This document shows positions 8,705 through 17,126 of a stretch of DNA of 64,000 bases, in pieces; the first letter of the stretch is position 1; each line of letters opens with the position of its first letter. The notes under the pieces were generated by a model. That model made no database searches, was not told the origin of the DNA, and was given only the letters and a program-made list of their open reading frames with translations. This DNA comes from Flavobacteriaceae bacterium (GTDB lineage Bacteria > Bacteroidota > Bacteroidia > Flavobacteriales > Flavobacteriaceae): assembly GCA_013214065.1 (NCBI GenBank), contig JABSPK010000002.1, forward strand, positions 434,001-498,000, written 5' to 3'. The position numbers and the translations under genes are program-made.

Positions 8705-11260
8705 TCACGGTTTTGGGGTTAACATTTGTGCTTTGTAATCTTCTATATTCTTATGAACGAGGATGATTTGGTAGTTAGAAGACAAAACTACGAAATTCTC
8801 ATCCTTGATGCGGTAATCCCTATTGTTTTTTAGGAGTTCCGCATAGCCAAGTGCGAAATCCTTCGATTTGAATCCATGTACGACTACGAATTGATCTTCG
8901 AGGTCGTAGATGTCCTTTGACACGGTGTTTTTATACTTCAGGTCGACGATCGATTCTTCAAGTCGTTTCTTAAGCTCCAATGCCTTTTCGTTATCCTTCA
9001 CTTTAAAGGGGAAGACGACCTTCCAATTGGCGGTGCCCTTGCATCCCGTTTCGGGTGAGAACGCCTTTTTCTCCAATTTCGGCAACTGTTCCGAAATGAT
9101 GCGTTCGGCCATTTTACCTTCGGGGTTGTTCGGGTAGGTCAAGGCCACATAATTCAAGGCCTCCTTAAACGCCTCGAAACCTTGTAACCTACCAATGGCG
9201 TTGGCTTTCAGCAGTTCGAACTTCGGTACGATCGGGTCGCCCGTGAAACGGTTGATCAACTCTTGCGAGCGAGTGATCACGGTCAAGAACTTTTGGTCTT
9301 CGAACTGTTTGAATAAGGCTGCGTAGCGTTGATCCGGACTATCGGAATTCGCGGCCAAAACCGCTTCCGGATTCAAAAGGATCTCGGCATATCGTGAATC
9401 AGGATGCTCCTTGATGATATTTTGCTTCATGGTTTCGGCTAACGGACTCCCCGTTTCCTCATAGATCTTGAAGAGGTTGTATTTTGAAGGCAGGATCAAC
9501 CTTTTTTCAGGTTGGTTGTTCAGTACGCGCTCCAATTTACTGGCAGCCAACAGGTTCTCCTTAAACTTCTCTTTGTAGATCAAGCCCAATTGATAGTTGG
9601 CAAAATTTCGCTCCCCTTTCAAACTATCAATGACCCTTAGGTCGGTCGGAATCCGATCAAGGTAGTAGGCCACATCATATTTTTCATCAACGGAAGCCTG
9701 GTCCGTTGTGTTGCCGTCGGCTACCACATCAGTGCCCGTAGCTTCTGATGGCAAGGCCCTTGTCTTGTTGCTCCACCGCCAATCGTCTTCTAAAGTACGG
9801 TCGCCCCATCGCGTTTTGAAATCGGTCTTACCATAGCCGAGACTGGTGATGTTATAAAAGTAGAATTTACCCTGGTTTTGTTTACCCCCTGCGGTTTCGG
9901 CAAATGCGGCGAACCCGGCACTGGCCTTGCGTTCCTTTTCGGCATTGGCCGCGGCCTCGGCTTCTTTCAAACGCTCGATAAACGCTTCAAAATAAGCGAT
10001 GCGCTCGGCTTCGGGCATTTCATAGACCGTAATGACACTATCGGCATACAATACGATGTCCTCATAGGCAATTACATCTTCGAGGTTGTCGAATTTCTTT
10101 TTGATGCGGCGAAAACGTTTGGTGTTCTCTTTGAGGTTGGTCAAGGTACTATCGTAATAGGCCCCGGCGGTCTTGTAGGTATTTTCGTTGAAATGGTATT
10201 CAGCCAAGGTCTCGTAGTTTTCGGCATTCAACTTTCGGTCTTGCTGGGTCGCCCGCAGCGATTTGTTGTAATAGACCAAAGCCGAACTGTCTTTCTCCAA
10301 GGCGAGATTGAAATTGGCGATTTGATGATAGATCTTATCGAGAAAGGGGCGGTTCTCCCGGTCTTCTTCAAGATCGGTCAAATATTCAGTGATGAACTCT
10401 TCGTTTTCGGGGGTCAGTTGGGTATTCTTGATCTTTTGCAAATGGGCGTTGATCATATACACCCGGGGTGATTTTCTATTTAGGGCGATGACTTTATCGT
10501 AGGCATAGTTCGCGCTGTCTTTAAAACCCAGTCGGTCGTACAATTGTCCGATGATGTAAAGGTACCTACCCCGTTCTTCATTCTTCTTGGTATACGCTTG
10601 GGCGATCTTCAATTTTTGTATCGCGGTATCCGCTGCCTTCAGGTTGAGGTAACATTGGGCCAAAACAGCATTGGCATCGGCGTACTCCTGCTTCTTCAAG
10701 GTTTCGAATTTGAAAAGGCGCTTGAGGTTCTTAATCGCCAGCTCCGGATTGTCAAGGCGCATGTTGGTCTTTTCACGCCAAATGGTCGCCTCATTCAGTT
10801 TGTCGCTTTCGGTATACTTGCGCAAGATGTAGTTGAACGATTCCAAGGCGGGGATGTAACGCTCATCGAAATAGCGCGCTTTACCCAATAACAAGAACGC
10901 CTCGTCCGTCTGCGGGTTGCGCTCCTCGTCTTTGATGTCCATACTGTGTTTCTGTATGGCCTTCGTCGCCTTTTCTTCGGCCCTTTCGAAATTGGGATTG
11001 TTATCTTCCGAATCGAGCTTTATCTGATCGGAGACCTCAAGACGTTCAACGGGTAGGATTTCCCAAAAATCGTCACGATAGGAAGCATTGAGTTCTTCGC
11101 GCCCCTGTTCAAAGGCCAGATTGCCATTGTACAACGCGTTGTATTTGGTGTTCAGCGCATGCCAATTCCGGTTGAGGAAGGCATCCTTTTTGGTAGAACA
11201 ACCCATTACCAGCAACAACAAGGCACCGGCAGCGTAAAAATTTCGAAAATGAAGCTTCAA
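8705..11260 (-). CDS. porW: type IX secretion TPR lipoprotein PorW/SprE
   Basis: An 851-residue lipoprotein. The short signal peptide ends in a lipobox with Cys at about residue 21 (L-V-M-G-C-S), followed by the C-S-T-K-K-D-A-F-L-N-R-N-W-H-A-L-N-T-K-Y-N motif that I associate with the PorW/SprE family. Most of the first 400 residues form helical TPR-like repeats; the C-terminal half has more helical repeats and ends in a small domain of about 90 residues (after C-K-G-T-A-N-W). SprE is needed for gliding and T9SS secretion in Flavobacterium, and PorW for secretion in Porphyromonas. The start codon is TTG at 11260; no ATG is available before the signal peptide. It heads the run that continues into bactofilin and atp genes. 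Confidence 0.9.
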   Translation of the reverse strand: MKLHFRNFYAAGALLLLVMGCSTKKDAFLNRNWHALNTKYNALYNGNLAFEQGREELNASYRDDFWEILPVERLEVSDQIKLDSEDNNPNFERAEEKATKAIQKHSMDIKDEERNPQTDEAFLLLGKARYFDERYIPALESFNYILRKYTESDKLNEATIWREKTNMRLDNPELAIKNLKRLFKFETLKKQEYADANAVLAQCYLNLKAADTAIQKLKIAQAYTKKNEERGRYLYIIGQLYDRLGFKDSANYAYDKVIALNRKSPRVYMINAHLQKIKNTQLTPENEEFITEYLTDLEEDRENRPFLDKIYHQIANFNLALEKDSSALVYYNKSLRATQQDRKLNAENYETLAEYHFNENTYKTAGAYYDSTLTNLKENTKRFRRIKKKFDNLEDVIAYEDIVLYADSVITVYEMPEAERIAYFEAFIERLKEAEAAANAEKERKASAGFAAFAETAGGKQNQGKFYFYNITSLGYGKTDFKTRWGDRTLEDDWRWSNKTRALPSEATGTDVVADGNTTDQASVDEKYDVAYYLDRIPTDLRVIDSLKGERNFANYQLGLIYKEKFKENLLAASKLERVLNNQPEKRLILPSKYNLFKIYEETGSPLAETMKQNIIKEHPDSRYAEILLNPEAVLAANSDSPDQRYAALFKQFEDQKFLTVITRSQELINRFTGDPIVPKFELLKANAIGRLQGFEAFKEALNYVALTYPNNPEGKMAERIISEQLPKLEKKAFSPETGCKGTANWKVVFPFKVKDNEKALELKKRLEESIVDLKYKNTVSKDIYDLEDQFVVVHGFKSKDFALGYAELLKNNRDYRIKDENFVVLSSNYQIILVHKNIEDYKAQMLTPKP

Positions 11261-11291
11261 GACAGTAATCTTTCCTATCTAAGCATAACTT

Positions 11292-11347
11292 AAAAAAGGC
11301 CGGATTATTATAGGGCTCATCGACAAAATGCTAAATCTTGACCGGCC
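11292..11347 (-). terminator. probable terminator after the ABC exporter operon
   Basis: On the minus strand, GGCCGG pairs with CCGGCC (11342-11347 and 11298-11303), followed directly by six T residues (complement of 11292-11297). The loop is long (about 38 nt) but contains a further GATT/AATC pairing. It lies about 80 nt after the ABC ATPase stop and 32 nt before the PorW start, so it separates the two transcription units. Confidence 0.55.
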
Positions 11348-11428
11348 AAAAAACCAAGTCTTCGAATAAACGCATCCAACAGGCGCCGAAATACGCCGGA
11401 TATCTTATAAAAACGCTTCGAAATTTCG

Positions 11429-12124
11429 TTAGCCTGCAAAGAAGGTTTCCAGTTCTTTCAGGGTCTCGGTCGACGTCTGGATGTCTTTGACCACTTCCCC
11501 TTTGTTCAAGACCACGATACGTTCGCAAACTTCAGTGACGTGCATCAGGTCATGACTCGATACCAGCACGGTTACCTCTTCCTTAGCGGCAAGCTCCTTG
11601 ATGATGGCTTTGAGGCGTATTTGGGTGGTCGGGTCAAGATTGGCGAAGGGTTCGTCGAGCACCACAACTTCAGGACTTCCTATGAAACTGGCTACGATGC
11701 CCGCTTTCTTTTGGTTTCCTTTCGAAAGGTCACGCAAGTATTTTTTCTGTCCCAGTATCTCGCCGTGGAAGAAATCCTCGAACTGCGACAACAAGGCATC
11801 GACATCGGCTTTGTTACGGCCTCGAAGTTCCCCAATGAAATAAAAGTATTCTTCAGGGGTGAGGTAGCCGATCAAAAAAGACTCGTCGATAAAGGCCGAA
11901 GTTGAGGGTTTCCATGCTTCGCTTTTGTTCACTTGTTCCCCATTGTTGATGACATGCCCCGTAGTCGGTTGGATCAAGTCAAGGAGCAAACTAAAAAGCG
12001 TGGTCTTGCCTGCGCCGTTGTTGCCCACCAATCCGAAACTTTGTCCGGTAGGGATTTCCAATGATTCTATATTGAGCACCGTATTGGCGCCGTATTTCTT
12101 AGTAAGGTTCTGAACGGTTATCAT
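11429..12124 (-). CDS. ABC transporter ATP-binding protein
   Basis: A 231-residue ABC ATPase. Walker A is G-N-N-G-A-G-K-T-T (about 34-42), the signature is L-S-K-G-N-Q-K-K-A (133-141, a variant of LSGGQ seen in exporter-type ATPases), Walker B is V-V-V-L-D-E-P (153-159), and the H-loop His is in S-S-H-D. It starts 10 nt after the DUF5687 permease gene, which should supply the membrane domain. The pair resembles exporters of unknown substrate common in Bacteroidota. No periplasmic binding protein is present, which also points to export. Confidence 0.95.
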   Translation of the reverse strand: MITVQNLTKKYGANTVLNIESLEIPTGQSFGLVGNNGAGKTTLFSLLLDLIQPTTGHVINNGEQVNKSEAWKPSTSAFIDESFLIGYLTPEEYFYFIGELRGRNKADVDALLSQFEDFFHGEILGQKKYLRDLSKGNQKKAGIVASFIGSPEVVVLDEPFANLDPTTQIRLKAIIKELAAKEEVTVLVSSHDLMHVTEVCERIVVLNKGEVVKDIQTSTETLKELETFFAG

Positions 12125-12134
12125 AAGGTGTGTT

Positions 12135-13604
12135 TTAGCTGTTTTTTTCTTTAAATCCGGCTATCATCCGGTATTTTTTACTTCGGTACTGTCGGGTGAT
12201 TGCATCCATAAGGCGATTGTTGAACAACAAGCCGATGATCCCGCAAACCGCCAAAGCGATCAAAGCCGCTTCAAAAGAGACCAAAAAGAACAGGATCGCG
12301 AACAAGATGATCGGCGCACCCAAAACCGGGAGCATGATTAAGAATTGGGTCGCGCTGGTGCCTTGCATGTTCCCGAACGGACTTTGGTCCAATTCGATGC
12401 GCTTTTTATTAAAGGACCCGAAATACAGAATTACAGGGATGTTCACCCCAAAGTTATAAATGGCACAAACCAGGTTGATCAACAACACATCGGTACCGAA
12501 GTACAGGTAGGGAATGGTCAAGAAGAACATCACGACGATGCTCACTTTGATCAACAAGGCCTTTGACTCCAAATACTTGCGCATCGGAATGTTCTGCGCC
12601 ATCATCATGCTGTAATAACTACTGTCCCAAGCCGGAATGAACTGCCCGAAGTTGCTCAAGAAAATCCCGGTCATAAAGATGCCAAGAAAACAATGCATGA
12701 CCTTCATATCGGCATAGATGTCTTGGGTATAAAAGATGAGCCCGTAAAAGACGAATAAGAGCGAAATCCAAACTTGTGATTTCGTCCGTTTGTTCCGCCA
12801 GATCATTTTCAAGTCCAAACGCAAGAAGGACCCGAGATCACCGAAACGGTTCGTCCAAGCCATTTCGGAAGTATTCACTGCTTTCTTTTTTCCTTTAAGG
12901 ACCCCTTCCAAAGAAATTTTGTTCTTCAAAAAGGCGAAGTTGATGCGATAGGTCAAAAAGGCCAGCGCAATGGGCACCAATACCGTGGCAGGGTATGCAT
13001 ACAGCCCATGGAAAATCGGGCCGAAAATGGCTTTGATCGGCACTATGCCAAAGTAATCAAGGGCGTAAAATACCACGATCAGTCCGGCGATGACCGCCAA
13101 GGCATTATCGCTTTTGTTGATGATGAAATTGACGTAATTCAAACACAATACGATACCGAAAATTGCGATCAACCACAGCACCACGTTCAAAACCGGATAG
13201 TCATGGGCGATCAGTACAACGCCAAACGGGATAAAAAAGAACAGGGCCAAGAGGTTGTAGATCGAGACCGAAGACCTGCCCAAGATGTAATGGGCAATGG
13301 CGCTTTTCTTAATGGGTAAGATCAACAAGGGTTTGATGTCCATCACCGGTAGTTTTTGCATGAAATACCGCAAAAACATTTCGATCAATACCCAATAGAT
13401 CAGGTATTGGCTCAGCACCCACATCGGCCCCTGGTCCGGAACCAATTTTCGAAGGATGAAATACAGGCCTACCCCTGACATGATCAGCGCGGCGAGCATA
13501 TACAGACCAAAAAAGCCCATAATGATCTTTACCGCCAGACTTTTTCCTACAGCGGCAGATCGAAAGAAGGCTTTCCACTGTAGATCGATGAATCGTTTGA
13601 ACAT
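12135..13604 (-). CDS. DUF5687-like ABC transporter permease
   Basis: A 489-residue polytopic protein with roughly 10-12 hydrophobic helices in two halves, separated by a basic cytoplasmic region around residues 225-270 (K-G-K-K-K-A-V-N; W-R-N-K-R-T-K). I associate it with the DUF5687 family, whose genes pair with an ABC ATPase. The ATPase follows 10 nt downstream. The first ATG is at 13604; the longer frame begins with TTG at 13616. Substrate unknown. Confidence 0.88.
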   Translation of the reverse strand: MFKRFIDLQWKAFFRSAAVGKSLAVKIIMGFFGLYMLAALIMSGVGLYFILRKLVPDQGPMWVLSQYLIYWVLIEMFLRYFMQKLPVMDIKPLLILPIKKSAIAHYILGRSSVSIYNLLALFFFIPFGVVLIAHDYPVLNVVLWLIAIFGIVLCLNYVNFIINKSDNALAVIAGLIVVFYALDYFGIVPIKAIFGPIFHGLYAYPATVLVPIALAFLTYRINFAFLKNKISLEGVLKGKKKAVNTSEMAWTNRFGDLGSFLRLDLKMIWRNKRTKSQVWISLLFVFYGLIFYTQDIYADMKVMHCFLGIFMTGIFLSNFGQFIPAWDSSYYSMMMAQNIPMRKYLESKALLIKVSIVVMFFLTIPYLYFGTDVLLINLVCAIYNFGVNIPVILYFGSFNKKRIELDQSPFGNMQGTSATQFLIMLPVLGAPIILFAILFFLVSFEAALIALAVCGIIGLLFNNRLMDAITRQYRSKKYRMIAGFKEKNS

Positions 13605-13691
13605 AGGTTGGTACAATTTTTTAGGTTAGTGTCTAAATTAAGCGAATTGTTACATCAATCATTTCTATTTTAAATTATTCGCCCTTCCTTA

Positions 13692-13710
13692 AGCTTTGCA
13701 TAGCTTTGCA
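13692..13710 (+). promoter_or_regulatory. candidate -7 element within a 9-bp direct repeat
   Basis: TAGCTTTG at 13701-13708 matches the Bacteroidota -7 consensus TAnnTTTG and would place transcription start about 12 nt before the reductase ATG. No good TTTG box sits at the expected upstream spacing. The 9-mer AGCTTTGCA occurs twice in tandem (13692-13700 and 13702-13710). Confidence 0.4.
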
Positions 13711-13725
13711 GGCAAAATTCGCTGA

Positions 13726-14775
13726 ATGAAAGATTTTCATACCCTTCGTGTCGTTTCGGTCGATCGTTTGACCCCGAATTCGGTGGCCTTGACCTTTGAA
13801 GTGCCTGCGCACCTATCGGAGACATTCCGGTTTGATGCCGGACAATATATCACTATTAAAAAAGAACTCGGTGGGATCGAACTACGTCGCGCCTATTCGA
13901 TATCTTCATCGCCTGCATCGGGCAAGTTGACCGTGGGGATCAAAAAGGTCGCCAACGGCACCTTTTCGGTCTACGCGAATGAATCGATCAAGGAAGGGGA
14001 TGTCTTGGAGGTTATGCCACCGGAAGGCCGCTTCGTTTTCGTAGGTGGGAATGGCCCCCAACATCTCGCTGCCTTTGCCGCAGGAAGTGGGATTACCCCG
14101 ATCATCAGTATTGCCGAAAGCGTTTTACGGGATGATGACGCTAGTTCGTTCGTTTTGGTGTTCGGCAACCAAACGGCCGAAGAAAGCATGTATCGCCAAG
14201 ATCTATTGGCCCTTCAGGAAGTTTATGGAGCGCGGTTTTCGATTGTCTGGTTGTTCAGTAGGTCGGCCGAGGAAAATGCCCTTTTCGGGCGTATCGAACC
14301 TTCGACCGTGAACCTCGTAGTCAAGAACAAATTCAAGGATATCGCTTTCGACCGTTTCTTTTTGTGTGGCCCTGAAGCCATGATCGATACCGTCTCGGAG
14401 ACCCTCAAGAAAAACGGAGTGGCCGACGATCGCATCCGATTCGAACTCTTTACAAGTTCAAGCGATGAAGATGCAATGGCACCGACGCTTGACGGACAGA
14501 CCGCCGTCGAAGTGGTGGTCGATGACGCCGAATTCTCCTTGACCATGGATCAAAAAACCCTAGTTCTGGATGCCATTCTCAAAGAAGGTATCGATGCCCC
14601 ATATTCCTGTCAGGGAGGGGTATGCAGTAGCTGTATCGCACGTGTGGTCGAAGGAAAGGCCGAAATGGTCAAAAACCAAATCCTGACCGATGGCGAAGTT
14701 GCGGAAGGTTTGATCTTGACCTGCCAGGCCCATGCCCTGACCCCAAAGTTGAAAATCGACTACGACGACGTGTAA
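13726..14775 (+). CDS. PaaE-like ferredoxin--NAD(P)H oxidoreductase
   Basis: A 349-residue iron-sulfur flavoprotein with three parts. The FAD-binding barrel (about 1-100) has R-R-A-Y-S-I-S; the NAD(P)-binding domain (about 105-235) has G-S-G-I-T-P-I-I-S and C-G-P-E-A-M-I; a C-terminal plant-type 2Fe-2S domain has Cys295, Cys300, Cys303 and Cys333 (CX4CX2CX29C). This is the architecture of the reductase of phenylacetyl-CoA epoxidase and related oxygenases, passing electrons from NAD(P)H to a partner oxygenase or hydroxylase. No paaABCD genes are next to it, so the partner is unknown. The AlkB-type enzyme at 59396 is the only obvious diiron hydroxylase in the window. A small membrane-protein gene starts 3 nt downstream. 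Confidence 0.92.
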   Translation: MKDFHTLRVVSVDRLTPNSVALTFEVPAHLSETFRFDAGQYITIKKELGGIELRRAYSISSSPASGKLTVGIKKVANGTFSVYANESIKEGDVLEVMPPEGRFVFVGGNGPQHLAAFAAGSGITPIISIAESVLRDDDASSFVLVFGNQTAEESMYRQDLLALQEVYGARFSIVWLFSRSAEENALFGRIEPSTVNLVVKNKFKDIAFDRFFLCGPEAMIDTVSETLKKNGVADDRIRFELFTSSSDEDAMAPTLDGQTAVEVVVDDAEFSLTMDQKTLVLDAILKEGIDAPYSCQGGVCSSCIARVVEGKAEMVKNQILTDGEVAEGLILTCQAHALTPKLKIDYDDV

Positions 14776-14778
14776 GCG

Positions 14779-15150
14779 ATGGTGATGCTACAACTTGCGT
14801 ATCTCGCCAATTGTCTGGTAGCCGGCTGGGTGGGTCTCAGTTGCCTGTTTTCGCCGAACAAGGCCGTGCAAACCGTTTTTTCGAATACCGTTGCCCCTTC
14901 ACAAGTAATTCGCTTGGTCGGGGCACTATGGACGGCTATTTTCATCCTTTCTTTCGTTGGGCTTTTTTACCCCGACGCCATGGTGGCGGTGTTGGTCTTT
15001 CAAGTGCTCTATAAAGGGGTATGGCTCCTAATCGTTGCCCTGCCTGCCATAAGGAATGCGCGTGACTACCCGAAAGCGATGGCCGTATTCTTTTTGGTTT
15101 GGGTGGCCTGGCTACCCAGGATCATTCCTTGGCAAGGGCTTTTTCAATAG
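14779..15150 (+). CDS. four-helix membrane protein, function unknown
   Basis: A 123-residue hydrophobic protein with about four membrane helices and little polar sequence. I do not recognise the family with confidence; the layout resembles small DoxX- or DUF-type membrane proteins. The ATG at 14779 is 3 nt after the reductase stop (a second ATG is at 14785), so the two genes are almost certainly co-transcribed, and the protein may anchor or serve the reductase; this is inference. Its 3' end overlaps the convergent patatin pseudogene by 29 nt. Confidence 0.75.
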   Translation: MVMLQLAYLANCLVAGWVGLSCLFSPNKAVQTVFSNTVAPSQVIRLVGALWTAIFILSFVGLFYPDAMVAVLVFQVLYKGVWLLIVALPAIRNARDYPKAMAVFFLVWVAWLPRIIPWQGLFQ

Positions 15151-15896
15151 CGCGACTGGCGTGGTCGTACCCAATGGTGAAGGCCTTATCGATCCCTTTT
15201 TTATCCAGCACGCCGATTTTTTCCAATTCCAAGGGTTCGATCCATAAGTCGCAAGAGGTCAATTTCGGATGGCTTGAAGCATAGATCATCAAACCGGTAA
15301 TGCGCCCGGCGAGTTGCAACGAATTACCCAAATCCTTTTTCTGCAAAACGCCCGCAATGGAGACATTGCTGCCAATGATAAAGTCTGAAGTACGGTCTAA
15401 GTATTCTTTTGGAAAGTTGTTCATGATCCCCCCATCGGCGTATAAGGTTCCCTCGATATCTACCGGACTGAACACAGGGGTCAAAGCGGCCGAGGCCAAT
15501 AGCGGCATGATCAAACGACCGCTTTCGAAAACGGTTTCTTCACCCAACATCAAATTGGTGGCTACCACCGACAGTCGTTTGTCCAAATCTTCGAAACGAT
15601 CATGCGGAAAATACCCTTTGAACAACTTGAAATAGCGTTCGGTATCGATGATGCCGGGTTTGCCGATGGCAAAAAAATTGTATTGGAAAAGCGGGGTTTC
15701 CTTGAAAAATCGCAGCATGTCATCGATTGAATTGCCGTTGGCATACAAGGCGCCTACCAAAGCAACTGGCCCCTGCGATCCGATCGGCGAAAATACCGTG
15801 TTCCTCCATGGCCCGCAGGAGTCCGATGTGCGCCATACCCCGTACGCCCCCACCTGACAGCACCAAACCGATCGATCTTGCATTTTCGATATCCAT
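15122..15896 (-). pseudogene. patatin-like phospholipase, frameshifted at the nucleophile elbow
   Basis: Two overlapping frames together spell one patatin-like (RssA-type) protein. The first frame, from the ATG at 15896, gives the G-G-G-V-R-G oxyanion motif and E-E-H-G-I-F-A-D-R-I-A-G-A-S. The second frame resumes with A-L-V-G-A-L-Y-A-N-G and continues through the catalytic D-G-G (A-D-G-G-I-M-N-N) to the stop at 15122. The switch falls right after the Ser codon (around 15760-15765). Compared with the usual G-x-S-x-G-A-L-V-G, about 5 nt are missing between AGT and GCTTTG. Every other part of the family is present, so the lesion looks recent. Alternatives are a sequencing or assembly error or an unusual recoding event. 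As written, no active enzyme is made. Confidence 0.8.
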
Positions 15897-16037
15897 CCCC
15901 ACAAAATTAGAACATGCCCATGCCATGGGCACTCTTTTCAAATGTTAAAATTGGAATGCACCGTAAGCGCATCACGGGCTTCGCGACCTATTTTGCGCAC
16001 ATTTTATCGTAAGTTTACTTCTGTGTAAGACCGTTTT

Positions 16038-16718
16038 ATGAACGACCATGGCATCGCGGTACTGATTTTTGCCCATTCGGGCTTGGCCGAAGCGCGCCAT
16101 AAAAAGATAGCTCTTGGCCCCAATCTTTTCGAAACCCTGACCGAACATACCCTAAGGGAAGTAAAGCGTTCAGGCTTGCCCCATTTCCACTTTACCGAGA
16201 AGGAACAAATCGGTCGGTCGTTTGGCGAACGTTTTACCCATGCCGTACGAAGCGTTGTTGAAAAAGGCTACGAGGGGGTCATTTGCATTGGCAACGATAC
16301 CCCCGGGTTGGGCCAAAAAGCCTTAAAGCAAGCCGCCCATGCCTTACATTCGAACCGGGCCGTGTTGGGCCCTTCGGCAGATGGGGGTTTTTACCTACTG
16401 GGAATTCGAAAGGGCTGGTTCGATCTTGATGCCTTGATAGGTCTTCCCTGGCAAAAGGCTTCCATGGCTGATTTTACCAAGCAATTGCTTGCCGATGCCG
16501 GCATATCGTGTCTGGAATTGGATCGGCTTAGGGATATCGATTCGAATGCAACATTCCGCGCCCTTCTGAAAAACAGCTATACCCTGGGCCATCGTCTGGT
16601 TCGTTTGCTCTTGGATTTCGTAGTGCTATTACCGGCGTCTTTCCAGGTCGTATTCACACCATATACCCCGGTATTTGTCCAAATTCCCTGTAATAAGGGT
16701 TCCCCGAAAAGGAAATGA
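16038..16718 (+). CDS. DUF2064/TIGR04282-type arsenosugar-associated glycosyltransferase
   Basis: A 226-residue GT-A-like protein of the DUF2064 group. The core carries I-C-I-G-N-D-T-P-G-L (the nucleotide-sugar/metal site, here N-D in place of the common D-x-D) and the G-P-S-A-D-G-G-F-Y-L-L-G motif. TIGR04282-type members are encoded with arsS in arsenosugar clusters and are thought to attach or process the sugar moiety. Here it precedes the AhpD-like gene (70-nt gap) and arsS, which supports that assignment. The C-terminal 50 residues are hydrophobic and basic and may bind the membrane. Confidence 0.85.
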   Translation: MNDHGIAVLIFAHSGLAEARHKKIALGPNLFETLTEHTLREVKRSGLPHFHFTEKEQIGRSFGERFTHAVRSVVEKGYEGVICIGNDTPGLGQKALKQAAHALHSNRAVLGPSADGGFYLLGIRKGWFDLDALIGLPWQKASMADFTKQLLADAGISCLELDRLRDIDSNATFRALLKNSYTLGHRLVRLLLDFVVLLPASFQVVFTPYTPVFVQIPCNKGSPKRK

Positions 16719-16788
16719 TTCCTAAGTAACCCTTTATTTTCGGCCATGACCCATGAGCCGGAACACCTTAATTCAAAAGTCAACGATA

Positions 16789-17124
16789 ATGGCCAATTCC
16801 TATTACGATCCGGCGGATTTACGAAAATTCGGTAAAATCACTGAATGGAGCGAAGAGCTCGGAACCAAGTTTTTCGATTACTATGGTAAGGTATTCGAAG
16901 AAGGGGCGCTCAGCGCCCGTGAAAAATCATTGATCGCCTTAGCGGTCGCCCATGTGGTCAAATGCCCGTATTGCATCGACGCCTACACCAAAGACGGTCT
17001 GCAACGAGGTATCACCAAAGAAGAGATGATGGAGGCCGTTCATGCCGGAGCGGCAATCGAAAGCGGCGCTACCTTGGTGCACGGGGTTCAGATGATGAAC
17101 AAGTATAACAAACTATCGATGTAA
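16789..17124 (+). CDS. arsenosugar-associated AhpD/carboxymuconolactone decarboxylase-like protein
   Basis: A 111-residue all-helical AhpD-like protein. It has the redox pair C59-P-Y-C62 in the usual helix, but the following motif reads C-P-Y-C-I-D-A-Y, so the His of the classical CxxCxxxH AhpD site is a Tyr (residue 66). I recall the same change in the peroxidase-like family encoded with arsS. The function is unproven; redox support for the radical SAM enzyme or handling of an arsenic thiol intermediate are possibilities. The ATG at 16789 gives the usual short N-terminus; an upstream ATG at 16753 would add 12 residues. It ends 2 nt before arsS. Confidence 0.88.
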   Translation: MANSYYDPADLRKFGKITEWSEELGTKFFDYYGKVFEEGALSAREKSLIALAVAHVVKCPYCIDAYTKDGLQRGITKEEMMEAVHAGAAIESGATLVHGVQMMNKYNKLSM

Positions 17125-17126
17125 AC

